A DNA stretch of 64,000 bases from Hemicordylus capensis (taxonomy: Eukaryota > Chordata > Lepidosauria > Squamata > Cordylidae). This document shows, piece by piece, positions 1-13,200 of this stretch. Below the pieces are notes generated by a model. It was given only the letters and a program-made list of their open reading frames with translations, was not told the DNA's origin and did not search any database. How positions within the stretch are numbered: position 1 is the first letter of the stretch; every line of letters begins with the position of its first letter. Made by a program: the position numbers and the translations under genes. The stretch covers positions 51,909,834 to 51,973,833 of the forward strand of contig NC_069660.1 of assembly GCF_027244095.1 (NCBI RefSeq). The letters are read 5' to 3'.

Positions 1-897
1 AACCAGTGATCCTCACTATTTTTTGAACTGGGGCCACTCTTGCAACCCCCCCCCCCAAAAAAAAACCTTCAATGTGAGAGCCATATTGCATGCTATTGTG
101 CTTTTCTCAGATCTGGGAGGGTTCTTTAAGAGATAGTCTTCTCTCTTAAGAGCTCCATGGGGGAAATGCTGGGAAAGGTTACATTTTCCAGCATTATTTG
201 CACACTTTCCAAAATGGTGTAGGGCTCAGTTTCCCTTAAATGATCCCCAATGGTGCTGGGCAAAGCAGTGGTGGGAATGGTTGCTTCTTCATGTTGCCAG
301 GGGTACCATTATGCCATAGTATTCAGCTTCAGCCCAGTTTGTACAAACCCAATAAACAGTTAGTCAGGGGACTGCATTTAGGGTTGATGGGGGCTGCCAC
401 TTACAATAAAAAAACAATGCATTAAATGATATTTTGGAGTGAATCCAAAAGGGGACATCCCACACTGGTGGTCCTTCACTTTAGCAATAAATGCAAGAAG
501 CATAACCCTGATGGATGAACCAAGTTGGGTTGGATATTATCTGACAGTCCTTCACTGGCACTGTGCTACACATACTAAAGCTCTTCTCATGATCCATGAG
601 AAGGGCTTCTGTCGGGCTTGCGGGGAGAGCAGGCTTAGCCCACTCTCTCCGCAGATGAGCAGCTGCTCGTAGCTGGGCGGCTGGATTGGCTGCCCACACA
701 GCTGCTGGCTCCGTCACAGAGGCGGCAGGAGCTGCAGGGATCGGGGGCTGTGCAGCCCCTGGGAGTCCCAGGATGCCCCGCATGAGTATGTGGGGCATTC
801 TGGAGAGACCCCTGAGCCCCGGAGGCTGCTTGCAGCCTCCAGCGGGGGTCTCCTCATGTGTTGCCACGGCGTGGAGCCGTACAACCAAACGGGATTA
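1..897. other. Intergenic stretch, no gene recognised
   Basis: No exon or known protein is recognisable here. Short C and A runs lie near base 50. From about 560 to 890 the DNA is GC-rich and contains small inverted repeats, for example around 590 and 820, so it may be part of an unclassified repeat that abuts the LINE to its right. In human the gene on this side of UBE2T is PPP1R12B, read away from UBE2T, but none of its exons was seen. Confidence 0.4.
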
Positions 898-2170
898 GAT
901 TTTCCTGTTCCAGCCAATCCCTAAATTTCCTGTATAAGTGTCTCACATAAAGTTTGCTAATGGTATTGAGCAAACTGATGGGTCTGTAATTGGTGGGGTC
1001 ATCCTTCTTGCCCTTTTTAAATATAGGGACGATGATCGCTACCCCCCAGTCCTTGGGAATTTGGCCATTTGTGTCAATGTAGGTGAAGAGTGATGCCAGG
1101 ATAGGGGCCCACCAGTCCAGATTATTTTTAACAGCCTCCGGTGGAATAAGGTCCTCACTTGGAGCCTTCCCTGGTCTTAACTGGGCAACTAGACTGTGGA
1201 TCTCTGAAGCTGACACTGGAGCCCATGCTGGAGTATCCTCAATGGCATAGGTGGAGCTTCAGCAAACGCAGCAGGGTCTTTGTATAGGTTGTGATTACTC
1301 TGGTCTATGACCGTAATAAAGATTGGATTGGATTAGGTCGTGAAAGTATTTCTCCCAGATCTTTGGGTGACTACGACAATCCAAGTGACTTGGACCATAA
1401 CTGGGAGAGTGCTTTGTAAGATGCCAGAACATGGCAGAGTCTCTGGATCTAATGGCCTGAATGAGTCCCATCCAGCCATCTTTCATGGCATCTCTTTTCT
1501 TATGAGCCTGCAGAAGTTTGTACTGTCTTTTCTGCTGAAGGAGATTCTGCACGGCCAACAGTCCAGAACTAGATTTATAGAGTTGATAGGTATTGGCAAG
1601 GGCTTTTTTGGCGTTAACACAGTCCTGATCAAATCACTGCTTGGAGGCCTGTTAACGCTGTGCATGTGGCTTGCAGTTCTTGCGAGAGAGGAGCTGCTGT
1701 AATTCCTGGACTAGGGCATTGTAGGACTCCAAAGGTGCACAAGTAGGGTCATTAATTAGTAGGGAAGATTGAATATACATACTGCAGGTGGTCAGAGGCA
1801 AGTAGCTCACTTAGCGCTTGATCCAGTTGTGGAGACCATTTAGCATGACAATATGCTCCTCCCGCCAAGGATATGGTGGGATTATAATGGTTCTCTATGT
1901 GGGACCTCAGGAAACCAGAGGAAGGAGGTTTCCTGAGGTGATAAAGCAATCAATCAGGCTCATTCTGGAACCAGCCAGATAGGTGAACTCGGCAGGATGG
2001 TCATTTTCAAGCGAGCCATTCAAAATGAAGAGGTTAAGTCTGATGGTCATTAGGCAGAGACCTGCATAATTTGACCTTTTGGTCTTTTGAAAGGTGGATA
2101 AAAGGGAGCCTGTCAGCCTTGGGGCTGGGTGGATAAGCCCTCTGTTGAGTGTATAAAGTGTGGTCATCAA
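898..2170 (-). mobile_element. Broken LINE (endonuclease and RT pieces)
   Basis: On the minus strand a reverse-transcriptase start is readable at 898-1216, with the words PKDWGVAIIVPIFKKG and NYRPISLLNTISKLY, which are typical of non-LTR RT domain 1. Farther upstream, about 1907-2170, pieces resemble the end of a LINE endonuclease (FILNG, then EFTYLAGS and LIDCFITS). The linker at 1295-1558 is also open in fragments. The same clade recurs at 23.5 kb. Frames are disrupted, and the copy is cut off after the first RT motif, so it is dead. The clade is not certain; it is CR1/L2/Vingi-like. A few tens of bases near 1300-1345 resemble the tail of another LINE on the + strand. Confidence 0.75.
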
Positions 2171-2500
2171 AATTATGTATGGTGTGGAGAGAGTGAAATT
2201 TGTTTCCCTCTCTCACAACACTAGAATGAGTTGTCATCACATGAAACTGGTGGCCAGGAAATTTAGGACCGACAAAGGAACACTTTTTCACACACTACAT
2301 AATTAATCTATGGGATTCACTGCCACAGGATGTGGTGGCTACCAATCAGGATGGCTTTAAAAGGTGATGACTTTAATGTGGTCATGGCTTTAAAAGGGAC
2401 AGACAAATTCATGGAGGGCAGGTCTATCAATGGCTACTAGTCTGGTGGATGTAGGCCACATCCAGCCTCAGAGGCAAGATGCCAGCAGCAGGGATTGTTA
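2171..2500 (+). mobile_element. CR1 LINE 3' fragment
   Basis: This is the CR1 3' untranslated part on the + strand. It reads through the same landmarks, in the same order, as the complement of the CR1 at 5.15-5.6 kb: the TGTGGAGAGAGTGAAA stretch, CCACAGGATGTGGTGG, GGCTTTAAAAG and ATGGCTACTAGT. It is clearly diverged from that copy. Confidence 0.75.
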
Positions 2501-2949
2501 CGTCCGTTAAAATAACTCCTGACTTGGTTTGGATGTCAGACCCTATTCCTGCTGAATCAGGCAGGATCCGTGATTTCCCAGACTAGTATTTTGACTAACA
2601 GGTATTCTGCGCTTCAGTATCTGCACGTGCTCAAAAGCTTCAATTGCCATAATGTTTTAAAACAAAAGTTAGCAACCCCTAACAACGGAGCTGAGTGTGA
2701 ACCTCTGATTTATTTATTTATTTTAACTGCAAGTTCAAAGGAAAAGGTTGGGAATTTCTATGTGCGAATTAAATGCACGACGGTCTCTGATTGCGTTATT
2801 CCACCCACAGTCTGGCGTCTCAGTTGTAGGGAACACTATGCAACAAAGAGTGTAGGTCTATGCTTCCTTCTTAAGGGAAGTAAGAAACCCTGCTGCTGGT
2901 TCAGACTCGTTCCGCAGACGTCTCTGCCCAAAGTCTGCCCCACCCCCGA

Positions 2950-3660
2950 CACAGCGAGAAACTCCGTTAGTGAGCCTTAGCCAATCAGAGCACAGTTGGT
3001 GGTGAGGGGCTGGGAGAAGCTCTCTTTGTCGCTCACATCGATTGACACCCGCAACTTCAGCTCTGTTCTCCAAACACATTGAGTTGCGCCTCTTCGCCCT
3101 CTAGAGTTAAACATCTTCTAGAGTTTGCGTTAGAACACAGAAGGGAAAACCAGTTCCTCTTCCTACCGGACGTGTCTACAGGCGCTGCGTTGGGATTGGA
3201 CTCCTTTGCCGCGTGGCGCTGGGGATGGTGGTGCTATTGGTCTCTGCTGGCCAATCCGCGTTAACTATCGCTTTGAGAGACATCTCACGCGCCCACTGAA
3301 AGGGCTGCTAGGGCAAGCCGTGCCTGTGTTTGAGCGTGTGGCGGGGCTGTGTTTGAGCGTGTGGCCTCAGGCTTCCTCTGCTCTATCTTAGGCTCTCTGT
3401 CCGTTTGGAGACTTGGCAGCGCATTCGGCTCCGCGCTTAGAGCTCTACTTCGAAAACGGAGGTAACCGATTCCGTCTCTGGTTCCGGGTGGGGGCGGGCA
3501 GTCCCCGTGTCCCCCATTCCCAGAAAGCTGCAAAGGCCGGTTCAAGTTTTGGAGGGTTCGGCCGGGTGGTCTCGGGGCTTCGCTGACTCGACAAGGAAGC
3601 TCTTCGAAGTCGCCGCGTCTGTTGCAGGGTGCAGGGGGCCAAGTTAGGGAGCGTCTCTAG
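2950..3660 (+). promoter_or_regulatory. CpG-rich, CCAAT-rich promoter of UBE2T, possibly bidirectional
   Basis: This is the only CpG-rich stretch near the 5' end of UBE2T. CCAAT boxes lie at 2981-2985 and 3251-3255, and reverse ATTGG boxes at 3195-3199 and 3236-3240. The last pair stand head to head, 10 bases apart. No TATA box is obvious. Such CCAAT clusters are known as NF-Y sites in cell-cycle promoters, which suits UBE2T. A possible splice donor (GAG|gtaacc) at 3461/3462 could end a non-coding first exon, since the first coding exon has an acceptor just before its ATG. Promoter identity and the first exon are inferred. Confidence 0.55.
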
Positions 3661-4075
3661 CTAAGGCTGCCAACCTCCCACTGCCCGAATAAGGGACCCG
3701 AGGCCGGGACTGCGCGGGACTGGAGTTGGGAGCCTGAGTGCTGCTGTGGGTGCTTTTGCCACTCTCCTCTTAAACTGCAAACAATTGACGACTAATATTC
3801 ATATACCGCTTTTCGACTACAGTGTAAATTACAACTTAGATTGCATTTCCTCTGCTTATTATTGGTTAGCCAAACTGGGGGCGATGTAATTTTGTTTTCT
3901 AGAAAGAGAAGTGTTGTTAGCCGGGAAAAACAGGTTTCACACGTGAGCAATAGCTAATAGTCATTCTCATTACTTGTATGCTTTCCATTATAATGCTAAG
4001 TTAGCCAGTCATTAATGGCTGTTACTGTTTTTGTTGATGTCTCCCGTATGGGACTGTTGGCAACCCTAAGGCTGC
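3659..4075. repeat. Possible inverted-repeat element
   Basis: The sequence CTAAGGCTGCCAAC at the left and its partial complement GTTGGCAACCCTAAGG at the right bracket about 410 bases, as in a small DNA element. Inside, at about 3780-3830, is a stretch similar to the LINE 3' end at 52.36 kb (ATATACCGCTTTTC). Similar GTTGCCAAC words recur at 4250 and 27210. No clear target duplication was found. Confidence 0.3.
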
Positions 4076-5151
4076 AGCCCCCCAGAACCACAGAGTGCTC
4101 TGTTAGGGAGGGAAAGGAGTTGGAGCTCATTAACTATGCTGTTATTGGTGAAAATAACTGTTTTGATCTGAACCCTAGGTTCTTCCATTAGCTGAAAATA
4201 AGGGGCAAATGGCATCCTATAAGGGAAAGGCAATTTGGGGCTGAAATAAGGGACTGTTGGTAATCTTAACTATGGTGCAGCAAATCCCATTGTGTGTGAG
4301 TGAGGCTTACTCCCAGGTAAGTATACTAGGACCAGATTCGTACTGTTCTACTGCATGCTGCTCTCTGACTTTATGCAGGCCACCATAAGCCATGCATCCC
4401 CTTATTTTTCGTGGAGGTTAATAACCAATGCTACTTTTTCTTCCTGTGGATATCCTGTGCCCCCGCCTCAGTTTTTAATCCTCTTAAATGTTTATGGAAA
4501 TGGAAGGGGAAATAACTTTTTCTTCCACCCCTAGGAGTTTAGAAACTGTGGAATAACTAATAAAATGGCTCAACCGTAAAACTACTTGTTGACAGGCTAC
4601 AGCTTGACTTGTAGAAGCTTATCACAAAACAAATATTTTCCATCCTCTCCCCTTTACATACCTCCCCAGGGTCCCTTAAAATTCCACTAATCAGACATCT
4701 AGCCCACTTCCAGATTGCAGAATCTGGTGGGAAAAGCATGTTTTTCCTATAGTTATAAAATAAAATACTACAGTTCTAAAACACTGCTGTTTTAAAGTAC
4801 ATATTGAATTGCTGGTAAATTGCAACTTAGTGTTCAGTGAATTCTCAGTTCTCTGCAGTAGCATATATAACTTGCAAAATATTTAACTACCATCCCTGTT
4901 TAAGCTTGCTTAGCTTGTTCTAAATTGCTTGCTGCTGTGAGTTTTATCATGAAAATGTGGCTTATACACAATAAATAATAGAACATGACCACTTTTATCA
5001 TTGAGATATAGTTGGGGTAGTGATCTCTGAGTATAAAATAATATTGGGTCTGGATCAGAGTTTGAGTACACTAGTTACTAGGTCTCATTGACATGTGCAG
5101 TCTGTTGCAAAGGCTATTCTGCTGCTGTTGCAATAGCAGTATGCATTATGC

Positions 5152-7005
5152 AACATAAGAACAGCCCTGCTGGATCAGGCCCAAGGCCCATCTAGTCCAG
5201 CATCCTGTTTCGCACAGTGGGCAACCAGATGCTGCTGGAAGCCACAGACAGCAGTTGAGGGCGTGTCCTCTCTCCTGCCATTACTCCCCTGCAACTGGTA
5301 CTCAGAGGCATCCTGCCTTTGAGGCTGGAGGTGGCCCACAGACCTCCGACTAGTAGCCATTTATAGACCTCTCCTCAATGAAGTCATCCAAACCCCTCTT
5401 AAAGACATCCAGGTTGTTGGCTGTCACCACATCCTGTGGCAGAGAGTTCCACAAGTGGATCACGTGTTGTGTGAAAAAGTACTTCCGTTTGTTGGTCCTA
5501 GACCTCCTGGCAATCAATTTCATGGAGTGACTCCTGGTTCTAGTGTTGTGTGAGAGGGAAAAGAATCTCTCTCTCTCACTTTCTCCACACCATGCATGAT
5601 TTTATAGACCTCTATGATGTCTCCCTGCAGTCGTCTTTTTTCTAAACTAAAAAGCCCCAGGTGTTGTAGTCTTGCCTCATAAGAAAGGTGCTCTAGGCCC
5701 CTGATCATCTTGGTTGCCCTCTTCTGTACCTTCTCCAGTTCAACAATGTCCTTTTTAAGATATGGTGACCAGAATTTTACGCAGTACTCCAAGTGTGGTC
5801 ACACCATAGTTTTGTATAAGGGCATTATAATGTTAGCCGTTTTATTTTCAATCCCCTTCCTAATGATCCGTAGCATGGAATTTGCCTTTTTCACAGCTGC
5901 CGCATATTGAGTTGACACTTTCAACGAGCTATCCACCATGACCCCAAGATCCCTCTCCTGGTCCGTCACCGACAGCTCGGATCTCATCAGCATATATTTG
6001 AAGTTGGGTTTTTTCATCCCAATGTGCATCACTTTACACTTGCTAACATTGAACCGCATTTGCCATTTTGTCCAGTCCCCCCCCCCCCCCAGTTTGGAGA
6101 GATCCTTTTGGAGCTCCTCACAATCCGTTTTGGATTTCACTACCCAGAAGAGTTTGGCATCATCTGCAAATTTGGCCACATTGCTGCTAGATCATTTATG
6201 AATAAATTAAAAAGCACCGGTCCTAGTACAGATCCCTGGGGGACCCCACTTCTTACTTCCCTCCATTGTGAAAACTCTCCATTTATACCTACCCTCTGTT
6301 TCCTGTCTTTCAACCAGTTAGCAATCCACACATGTACTTGTCCCCTTATCCCATGACCGCTAAGTTTCCTCAGGAGTCTTTGATGAGGAACTTTGTCAAA
6401 AGCTTTTTGGAAGTCCAGGTAGACTATGTCAACTGGATCACCTTGATCCACCCACTCGTTGACACTCTCAAAGAAGTCCAAAAGGTTGGTGAGGCAAGAT
6501 TTACCTTTGCGGAAGCCATGCTGGCTCACTCCCAGCAGGGCCTGTTCTAGGTGCTTTACAATTTTATCCTTGAGGATGCTTTCCATCAATTTGCCAGCCC
6601 TGCCTCTCCTTGACGCCTCCCTGATTTCCTCCTGCAACTCCCAGTCACTGTTGGCATCATGATCCGGAGGGCGATAGCACGTCTCCAGTAGCACGTTCCC
6701 TTTGCGGCCTTGTATAGTCACCCACAGGGTTTCTGTGGAGGACTCCAGTGCACCTAGGTTTTCTAGCTTGTTAGATTCTATCCCTTCTTTAACATACAGT
6801 GCTACCCCTCCTCCAAGGCGCCCCTCCCTGTCCTTTCTATAGAGTTTGTATCCAGGGATAACAGTGTTCCACTGGTTCTCACTGTTCCACCATGTTTCTG
6901 TTATGCCCACTATATCGATTTCTGCGTTGGCAACCAAGCACTCCAGCTCACCCATCTTGGCTCGGAGGCTTCTGGCATTGGCATATAAGCACCTATACAC
7001 TGAAT
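5152..7005 (-). mobile_element. CR1 LINE with internal deletion
   Basis: A CR1 copy lies in UBE2T intron 1, antisense to the gene. Read on the minus strand, the endonuclease start ([15 protein letters not shown], then VGITETWW and [10 protein letters not shown]) runs straight into the middle of the reverse transcriptase ([44 protein letters not shown]). This gives a 286-codon open frame at 6140-7000 that lacks the second half of the endonuclease and the first RT motifs. After INDL the frame shifts. The FADD box and thumb follow at 5799-6179, and the C-terminal part at 5520-5792. The 3' untranslated region ends at about 5152. It is a non-functional copy, fairly well preserved in sequence. Confidence 0.9.
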
Positions 7006-7131
7006 CTCTCCCCTGATTATGCTATTTTTTTGACTCTTTGACCTTTTGACTATTTTTAACATGATTAAAAAGGGATTTGCTGTACCTGAAATGGAAAACT
7101 AAAAGTCTAAATGTTTCTCATGCTGTTGTAG

Positions 7132-7244
7132 CACAATGCAGAGAGCATCAAGATTGAAAAGGGAGCTGCATCTGCTGTCCACACAGCCACCACCGGGTAT
7201 CACTTGCTGGCAGACTGGAAGTTGCTTAGATGAACTTCAAGCTC
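7132..7244 (+). CDS. UBE2T: UBE2T first coding exon
   Basis: The acceptor TTGTAG ends at 7131 and the ATG is at 7136-7138. The exon encodes residues 1-36 plus the first base of codon 37 (Gln) and ends at the donor C|gtatgt. It covers the N-terminal helix of the UBC fold. Confidence 0.95.
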
Positions 7245-10200
7245 GTATGTATCTGTCTGCTTGGGCTCTTTTTAAACTTCAAGTGGTAGTTTCAGTGACT
7301 TTCACTTGGTGGTATTGTTTACGAACCCTGTTATAAAATGATTTGTTTATCCCCACTAAGTGAATGACTTATTTATATATTTACATTATTTTTATTCTAC
7401 TTGATGTTTTAAAACGGGATGAATTGGTTTAGAAGGCCTTAATGATTTAAAACATTTGACTTAAATTGAGTTCTGTTTTGAAGTTCTTGTATCTCACGAA
7501 TACGTGCGCATACTAATTGGCTGCTATAACAAATAAACAAAAATTGGATTACAACTACGCACAGTCTTGGTACAACTTAGGCCCATAGTCAGAAAATTTT
7601 GATCATGTAATGTACTTCCTTTTGCACTGCCGAGTTATATCTCCTTAAAGACAAAAGACAGACATCTGTACGGTTTTCTCTTTTCACATGCAAGGATATT
7701 AAGCAAGATCACTTACATGACTACAGTTCTATTCACACTTATTTGGAATTCAATATGAACCAAGTGGAATTTACTTTTGAGTAAACACGCAACACGCTCT
7801 AAATGTCTAGAAGGCTTCTATAAGCAAGGGCTGGTAGTTGGGATGGGGGGGGAGTGTTTCTCTATGAAATGTAAGGTAAATGTCTAATATGGTTGATAGA
7901 GATATAAATAATAATCATTTGAATCTTAACACATGCAGAGCTGAGAGGGTTGGAGGTCAAGTAGGAAGCCCGCAGCAATAATACAATAAGTTACTGATTT
8001 GGCTTCGTGTATGCTCCCACATTTCCTTCTCATAAAAGATGGAGAAACTTGATACCCTGCATCGTAAGAAAAAAATAGTTCTCATGTGAAAGATCACAAT
8101 ATGTGCTTGTCATGGTCCCACCCTGATGCCCCTCAATTCTAGGGAGGTGAATTGTTTTTATTGTTTTATGACAGTTTAGTCTCCAAGTTCTGGGAATTCA
8201 TTAAGCTTTTACTTTCTCTCGCTGCCACCATATAAATTCTTGTTACCCTGCTCTCGGTACTCAACACCTTTGGCTGTGTAGCCTCGTGAGCGCAGGACAG
8301 GTGTATATGTTTAGGATGTAAAATGAAACAACACTTGAGGTATAAAATGAAAACAAGGATAAGTTTATAATTTAGATTAGAATAAAGATCTCTGCAAAGC
8401 AGGGCACACAAGCTTCTTTACCAAGTTACTAGTTACATCAACTGTTCTGGATCAAATGTAACACATAGGGAGGCGAGATAACTGGAACAAAGGTAATTAA
8501 ACTTGGGCTTGTAAACTTAGTGAATTCCTCCAGACCTTCTTGTCTGTTATTAGGAGCTGCTCAGAACACTGCTGGTTCTCCAGCCTCTATACATTCATCC
8601 TTCAAGCTCCACACAACACCGCCCCCCCCCATTAATCTTTCCTGTTCAGAACACACCAACTGATCTCTCAACGCTCAGCCCAGCACACCTCCTACTCCCA
8701 TGCAACTCAATCCAATTCTCTCTCCTCACTGTCTCAACTGCCTTTTTAACACTCCCCCCCCCCACGAACCTTCTGTGCTTGGTTACTAGGGTAACCCGCA
8801 CATACTCACTCACCAGCTCCCCTATATGTTCCACCACAGTGCTCATAGTTTGCGAATTCTTGCTCAGTCAGAGCAAGTGCAAGTTGCTGCTTGAAAGAAA
8901 TGACATTGTTCTACAGTCTTCATTTCTTTTGAATTCTAGAGTTAAATATTAACTTACTGTAACCAGACCTTTTGTACTGTGCTTTTGTTTCTGTCATGTC
9001 TGGTTTCTTGGATGGCCATTTTTAATAGATTATTAAAAAGATTATTACAATGCTTACATAGTAAAATGTTGATGGTTCTTGCAATGATTTCAACAAACAC
9101 CTAAAGGGGGCAGTGTTGACACATTTTAAGTTTTAGTATTGGTTTTGTTTTTTAGAAATCCTTGGTTTTGCAAATACACCATATGAAAAAGGAATTTTTG
9201 ACTTGGAAATAGTTGTGCCTGAAAGGTAAATGGATAACTTCTATCTTTAATATAGAAAGCTACTTAGCAAATATGGCCTTGAATAGAAATAGCTGGTAGT
9301 TACATTGAATGAGGTACATTAGGCTCTAGATTCTAGCAGGTTGGACTAGGAAACAAACAGAAAATTATCAATGCATTTGTACTGTGTGGATAACCTGGGA
9401 ATTTGAAATGGTGTGCATGGTCAGAAATAAGCAGAGAGAAGGGACTTGTAAGTATAAACTTCTGAAACTCTTAGCTTGATTTTCCTACAGCTAAGTGGAT
9501 AGCTATTTTTTATTTTATTAATGTGCTGTTTTTAAAAAATAGGTATCCATTTGAGCCTCCAAAGATGCGCTTCCTGACTCCCATCTACCATCCCAATATT
9601 GATTCTGCTGGAAGAATTTGCCTAGATGTTCTTCGATTGCCACCTAAAGTAAGGCAATGCTTCTTTTATAGATGTTGAAAGCAATAGCTACCTGACACTG
9701 GTATTGTGTTGCAGATAAATGCAGTAGATCTCAGCATGTGTTTTAGTACATAGAGAGATCTTGCTGTAGTGCAGGCATTGCCCTACTTAGATGACCTGGA
9801 TAGAAGCTATAAGGATAATTGGTCTTGGTTTTTTGAGATTTAACTTTTTCCCCATTGTCTTGCCTTTTAATATTGTGATAAACCGAGATTTTGGAGTATC
9901 TACTTACTTACTGTAATGACACCTTGAACAACATGGAATTAACTGATTTGGGTGTTCTTCTCATATGTAATCCCCTCTCTCCAAATAATGTTGCTTCTGT
10001 GTTTTTCTACGAAGGGCTCATGGAGGCCATCCTTGAATATTGCCACTTTGCTGACCTCCATACAGATGCTTATGAATGAGCCCAACCCTGATGACCCTCT
10101 CATGGCTGACATAGTAAGTATTGTCCTCCCTTATTTGGTGGAATAAATGTTGTATTTTGGAAGCTAAACTGTGCCATGCCTTTGCTTCCTTTGCATGGAG

Positions 10201-13200
10201 ATAGGAACTCTTGCAGGAACATTTGCGGGCTCTCTCCAAAGAACTTTTGTCAAGACACTGAAGCATAATCATTCTGAGTGTTTCTGTTTGGAATAACAGA
10301 AATAGGAAATAAGGTGACATGCTGTCTAACAATACTTATACTGTATGCTGTGGCAGGGTTTGACAAATCTGGTAGCCAACTTACCATTGTGCCGAATAAT
10401 TTAATAGTGGCCCCTGTCTCAGCCCCCTGCATGCTGACCTGCTCTGGTTCACCAAACAGCCACTGGTATCAGGGTCTGCCCTGGTGAGTGCACCGTTGGC
10501 CCCCTTTCCTCACAAACTGTCTTGTGTGGGACTGTCCAATCAGTGCATACCCCCTGCTCAAGTAGCCGCAAGCACAGCTAACGCACTCAAGCAGTCCTCC
10601 GCCATGAGTGCCTAGCACCTGCTAGCCAACCATCTGCCTACCCGCAAAGCCCAGGAGTGCTGCACACGTATCAGTCCCTCATACACTCGCATGCTGTGCA
10701 TGAACACACACAAGCACACCCCATGAAGACTGGGCTGCTGTGCTACTTTCTTTTCATGTGCTACCCCCCCGCCGCCACCTCGGGTTATTGTGCATTTTTC
10801 AGAGTCCTCCTGTTGTGGAGGAGGATTATGCTGCTTTTTTTTTTTCCATGCTGCTGTTGCGAGGAGGGGGGACTAAAGCAAGCAGAGTGACTGAGGGGAA
10901 AGAAAGCAGCACAGCAGGCCATTCCTCATGAGGTCTGTGTACATGTGCAGAGCATGCCAGATTAGAAGGAATCAGTAGTTGTGCACTTGTTTGTTCTGGG
11001 AGCAGACTGGTTGGCTAGCTTGTGCTGGGCATGCAAGGTGGAGGCCTGCTGAGCGGTGTTAGCTATGCTGGCAGCTGCTTGGGCGATCCCACATGAGAAT
11101 TTGAGGAAAGAGAGCTGCTCCTGTGCATGCACTGAGAGGCGGACTGCAGCAGACCTTGATGCCAGCAGCCATTTGGGTCAGAGCAGGGCAGCATGTGGAG
11201 GGCTGAGCAAGAGTGTCTGTGAAGAGGAGATTCAGGGTTCCTTGGATGGTGAGTGAGACCACTCCACCCATCTTCCTTGCACAGCCTGAGATACTGAGTG
11301 CTAATGCCACCTGAGGAGTTACATGCCCTAATAGCTCTCCTTTTGGTATGTGGCTCTTGCCCCCACACCAAGGTATGACTCTTCTCTCTGGGCACCTCAC
11401 AGAATGCTTTACCTCTCATGGTCACTCCCCCTAGAATTGCTCACACAGACTTCAAACTTGTGCATGCTTCACTTGGGAGTAAGCTCTATTGAAGTCAGTG
11501 GGATTTCTTTCAGGGGAAGCCTACTAGAACAGGGAAATCTGGCTCCTCGCATATTGACACACATGCCCAGGATGCACTTTGCAGCTCTCCTCTATTTTTC
11601 ATGTTTCTCTTCCAACCTCTTTGCCCTCTCCCAACATTTCCCACAGAATTATCCCATTGTAGTCTCTCCCAGCTTTCTCCCCACTACATTTAGTGATCTA
11701 AGATTCTTTGAATGAGTTCTTTTAGAGGTTCACTGGAAAATGTTTGGCTCCTAAATTTTTGGGCTAGCTTCTAGATTGAAAGAATGTGTCCAAGCCTATT
11801 CCATGGTTTTGTTTATATTACCAATATTTATATACCGTTTTTCAGAAGCATAGGAAGCTGCCTTATACTTGGTCAAACCATTGATCCATCTTATTTAGAA
11901 TTGTCTACACTGACTGGCATAGGCTACCTAATGACGCAGCAGGGAAATAACTTGCCTAGCAAGCAAGAGTTTGCTGGTTTGAATTCCTGCTGGTATGTTT
12001 CCCAGCTGGTGGGGAAACTCCTGTATCGGACAGCAGTGATATAGGAAGATGCTCAAAGGCATCATCTCATAGTGCACGGGAGATTTTATTTTTATTGATT
12101 GATTGATTTGATTTGATTTTCTATACGACCCTTCCAAAAATGGCTCAGGGCAGTTTACACAGAGAAATAATAAACAAATAAGATGGCTCTCTGTCCCCAA
12201 AGGGCTCACAATCTAGAAAGAAACACTAGATAGACACTAGCAACAGTCACTGGAGGTACTGCGCTGGGGTAGATAGGGCCAGGTACTCTCCCTCCTGCTA
12301 AATAAAGAGAATCACCACATTAAAAGGTGACTCTTTGCCAAGTTAGCAGGGGTTTGCCAAGTTAGCAGATGGCAATGGTAAACCCCTCATGTATTCTACC
12401 AAAGGGCTCTGTGGGCGCCAAGAGTCAACACTGACTTGACGGCGCAACTTTACAACTTTACACTGACTGGCAGAAGCTCTCCAGGGTTTTAGTCGGGAGT
12501 CTTTCCCAGCCCTATCTGGAGATGCCAGGATTCTACCTGGGGCCTTGTCTCACTGTCCCATTCCCTAACAAAAAAGTTCACAAAAGTGGCTTGTGTTCTT
12601 AAAACAGGTGCTTTTGTCCCAAAAGAACTTGCAGTCTAACAAAAGACTCAGGGGAGACAGCAGCAGCACTCTCTAGAGGGAATACCATGCTGTATTGAAT
12701 CGGGAGAGTTTCTCTCCCCCTAATACAAGAAAGCCACCACTTTAAAAGGTGCCTCTTTGCCTAGTGGCTGCTTTTCATCATAGTTACTTTTTGCAGCACT
12801 AAGTTGCAATACTAAATTTCTTCTAGGTACAAAATTGATCTTGACACAATTTTTAACATTAACTTGCAGCAGTATATCTGAGGACAGGCCATATTTATTC
12901 CAAGGTGTGTATGTGGGTGGGGGAGCTATGCAAGTATAATTTGCTTTGCTGACAGTGAAGTTAGCCCTTTCCATTTTGAAATGGAAGGCTACTGTTTAAA
13001 AATGGATGATAGTGCGCACATTGCAAACAGTATTTGCAACATTAAGGCCTCTTCCAGAGATTAGGCTTCTGTTCCAAAGTACCTTGTATGGCTAAGTAGT
13101 CTTTCATGAAGTAGTCTTTCATGCTGTCTGGTAAATCTGTCATCAAACATAACAATGGTCTTGGTGAGAGGCCATAATTATCCTTGTCTCTTTCTTTTTT

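Larger units (their letters stand above)
11846..12550 (+). repeat. Outer SINE, interrupted
   Basis: A SINE of the kind reading TAGGAAGCTGCCTTATACT, then CCATTGATCCATC, then GGAGATGCCAGGATTCTACC is split in two (11846-11919 and 12460-12550) by a second SINE. The 13-base word ACACTGACTGGCA at 11907-11919 and 12460-12472 is the target duplication of that insertion. The same family is seen at 22741 and 54752. Confidence 0.75.

Noticed and set aside
11921-11995. Possible tRNA gene
   Set aside because: This is the head of a Sauria-type SINE with matching tail and target duplication.
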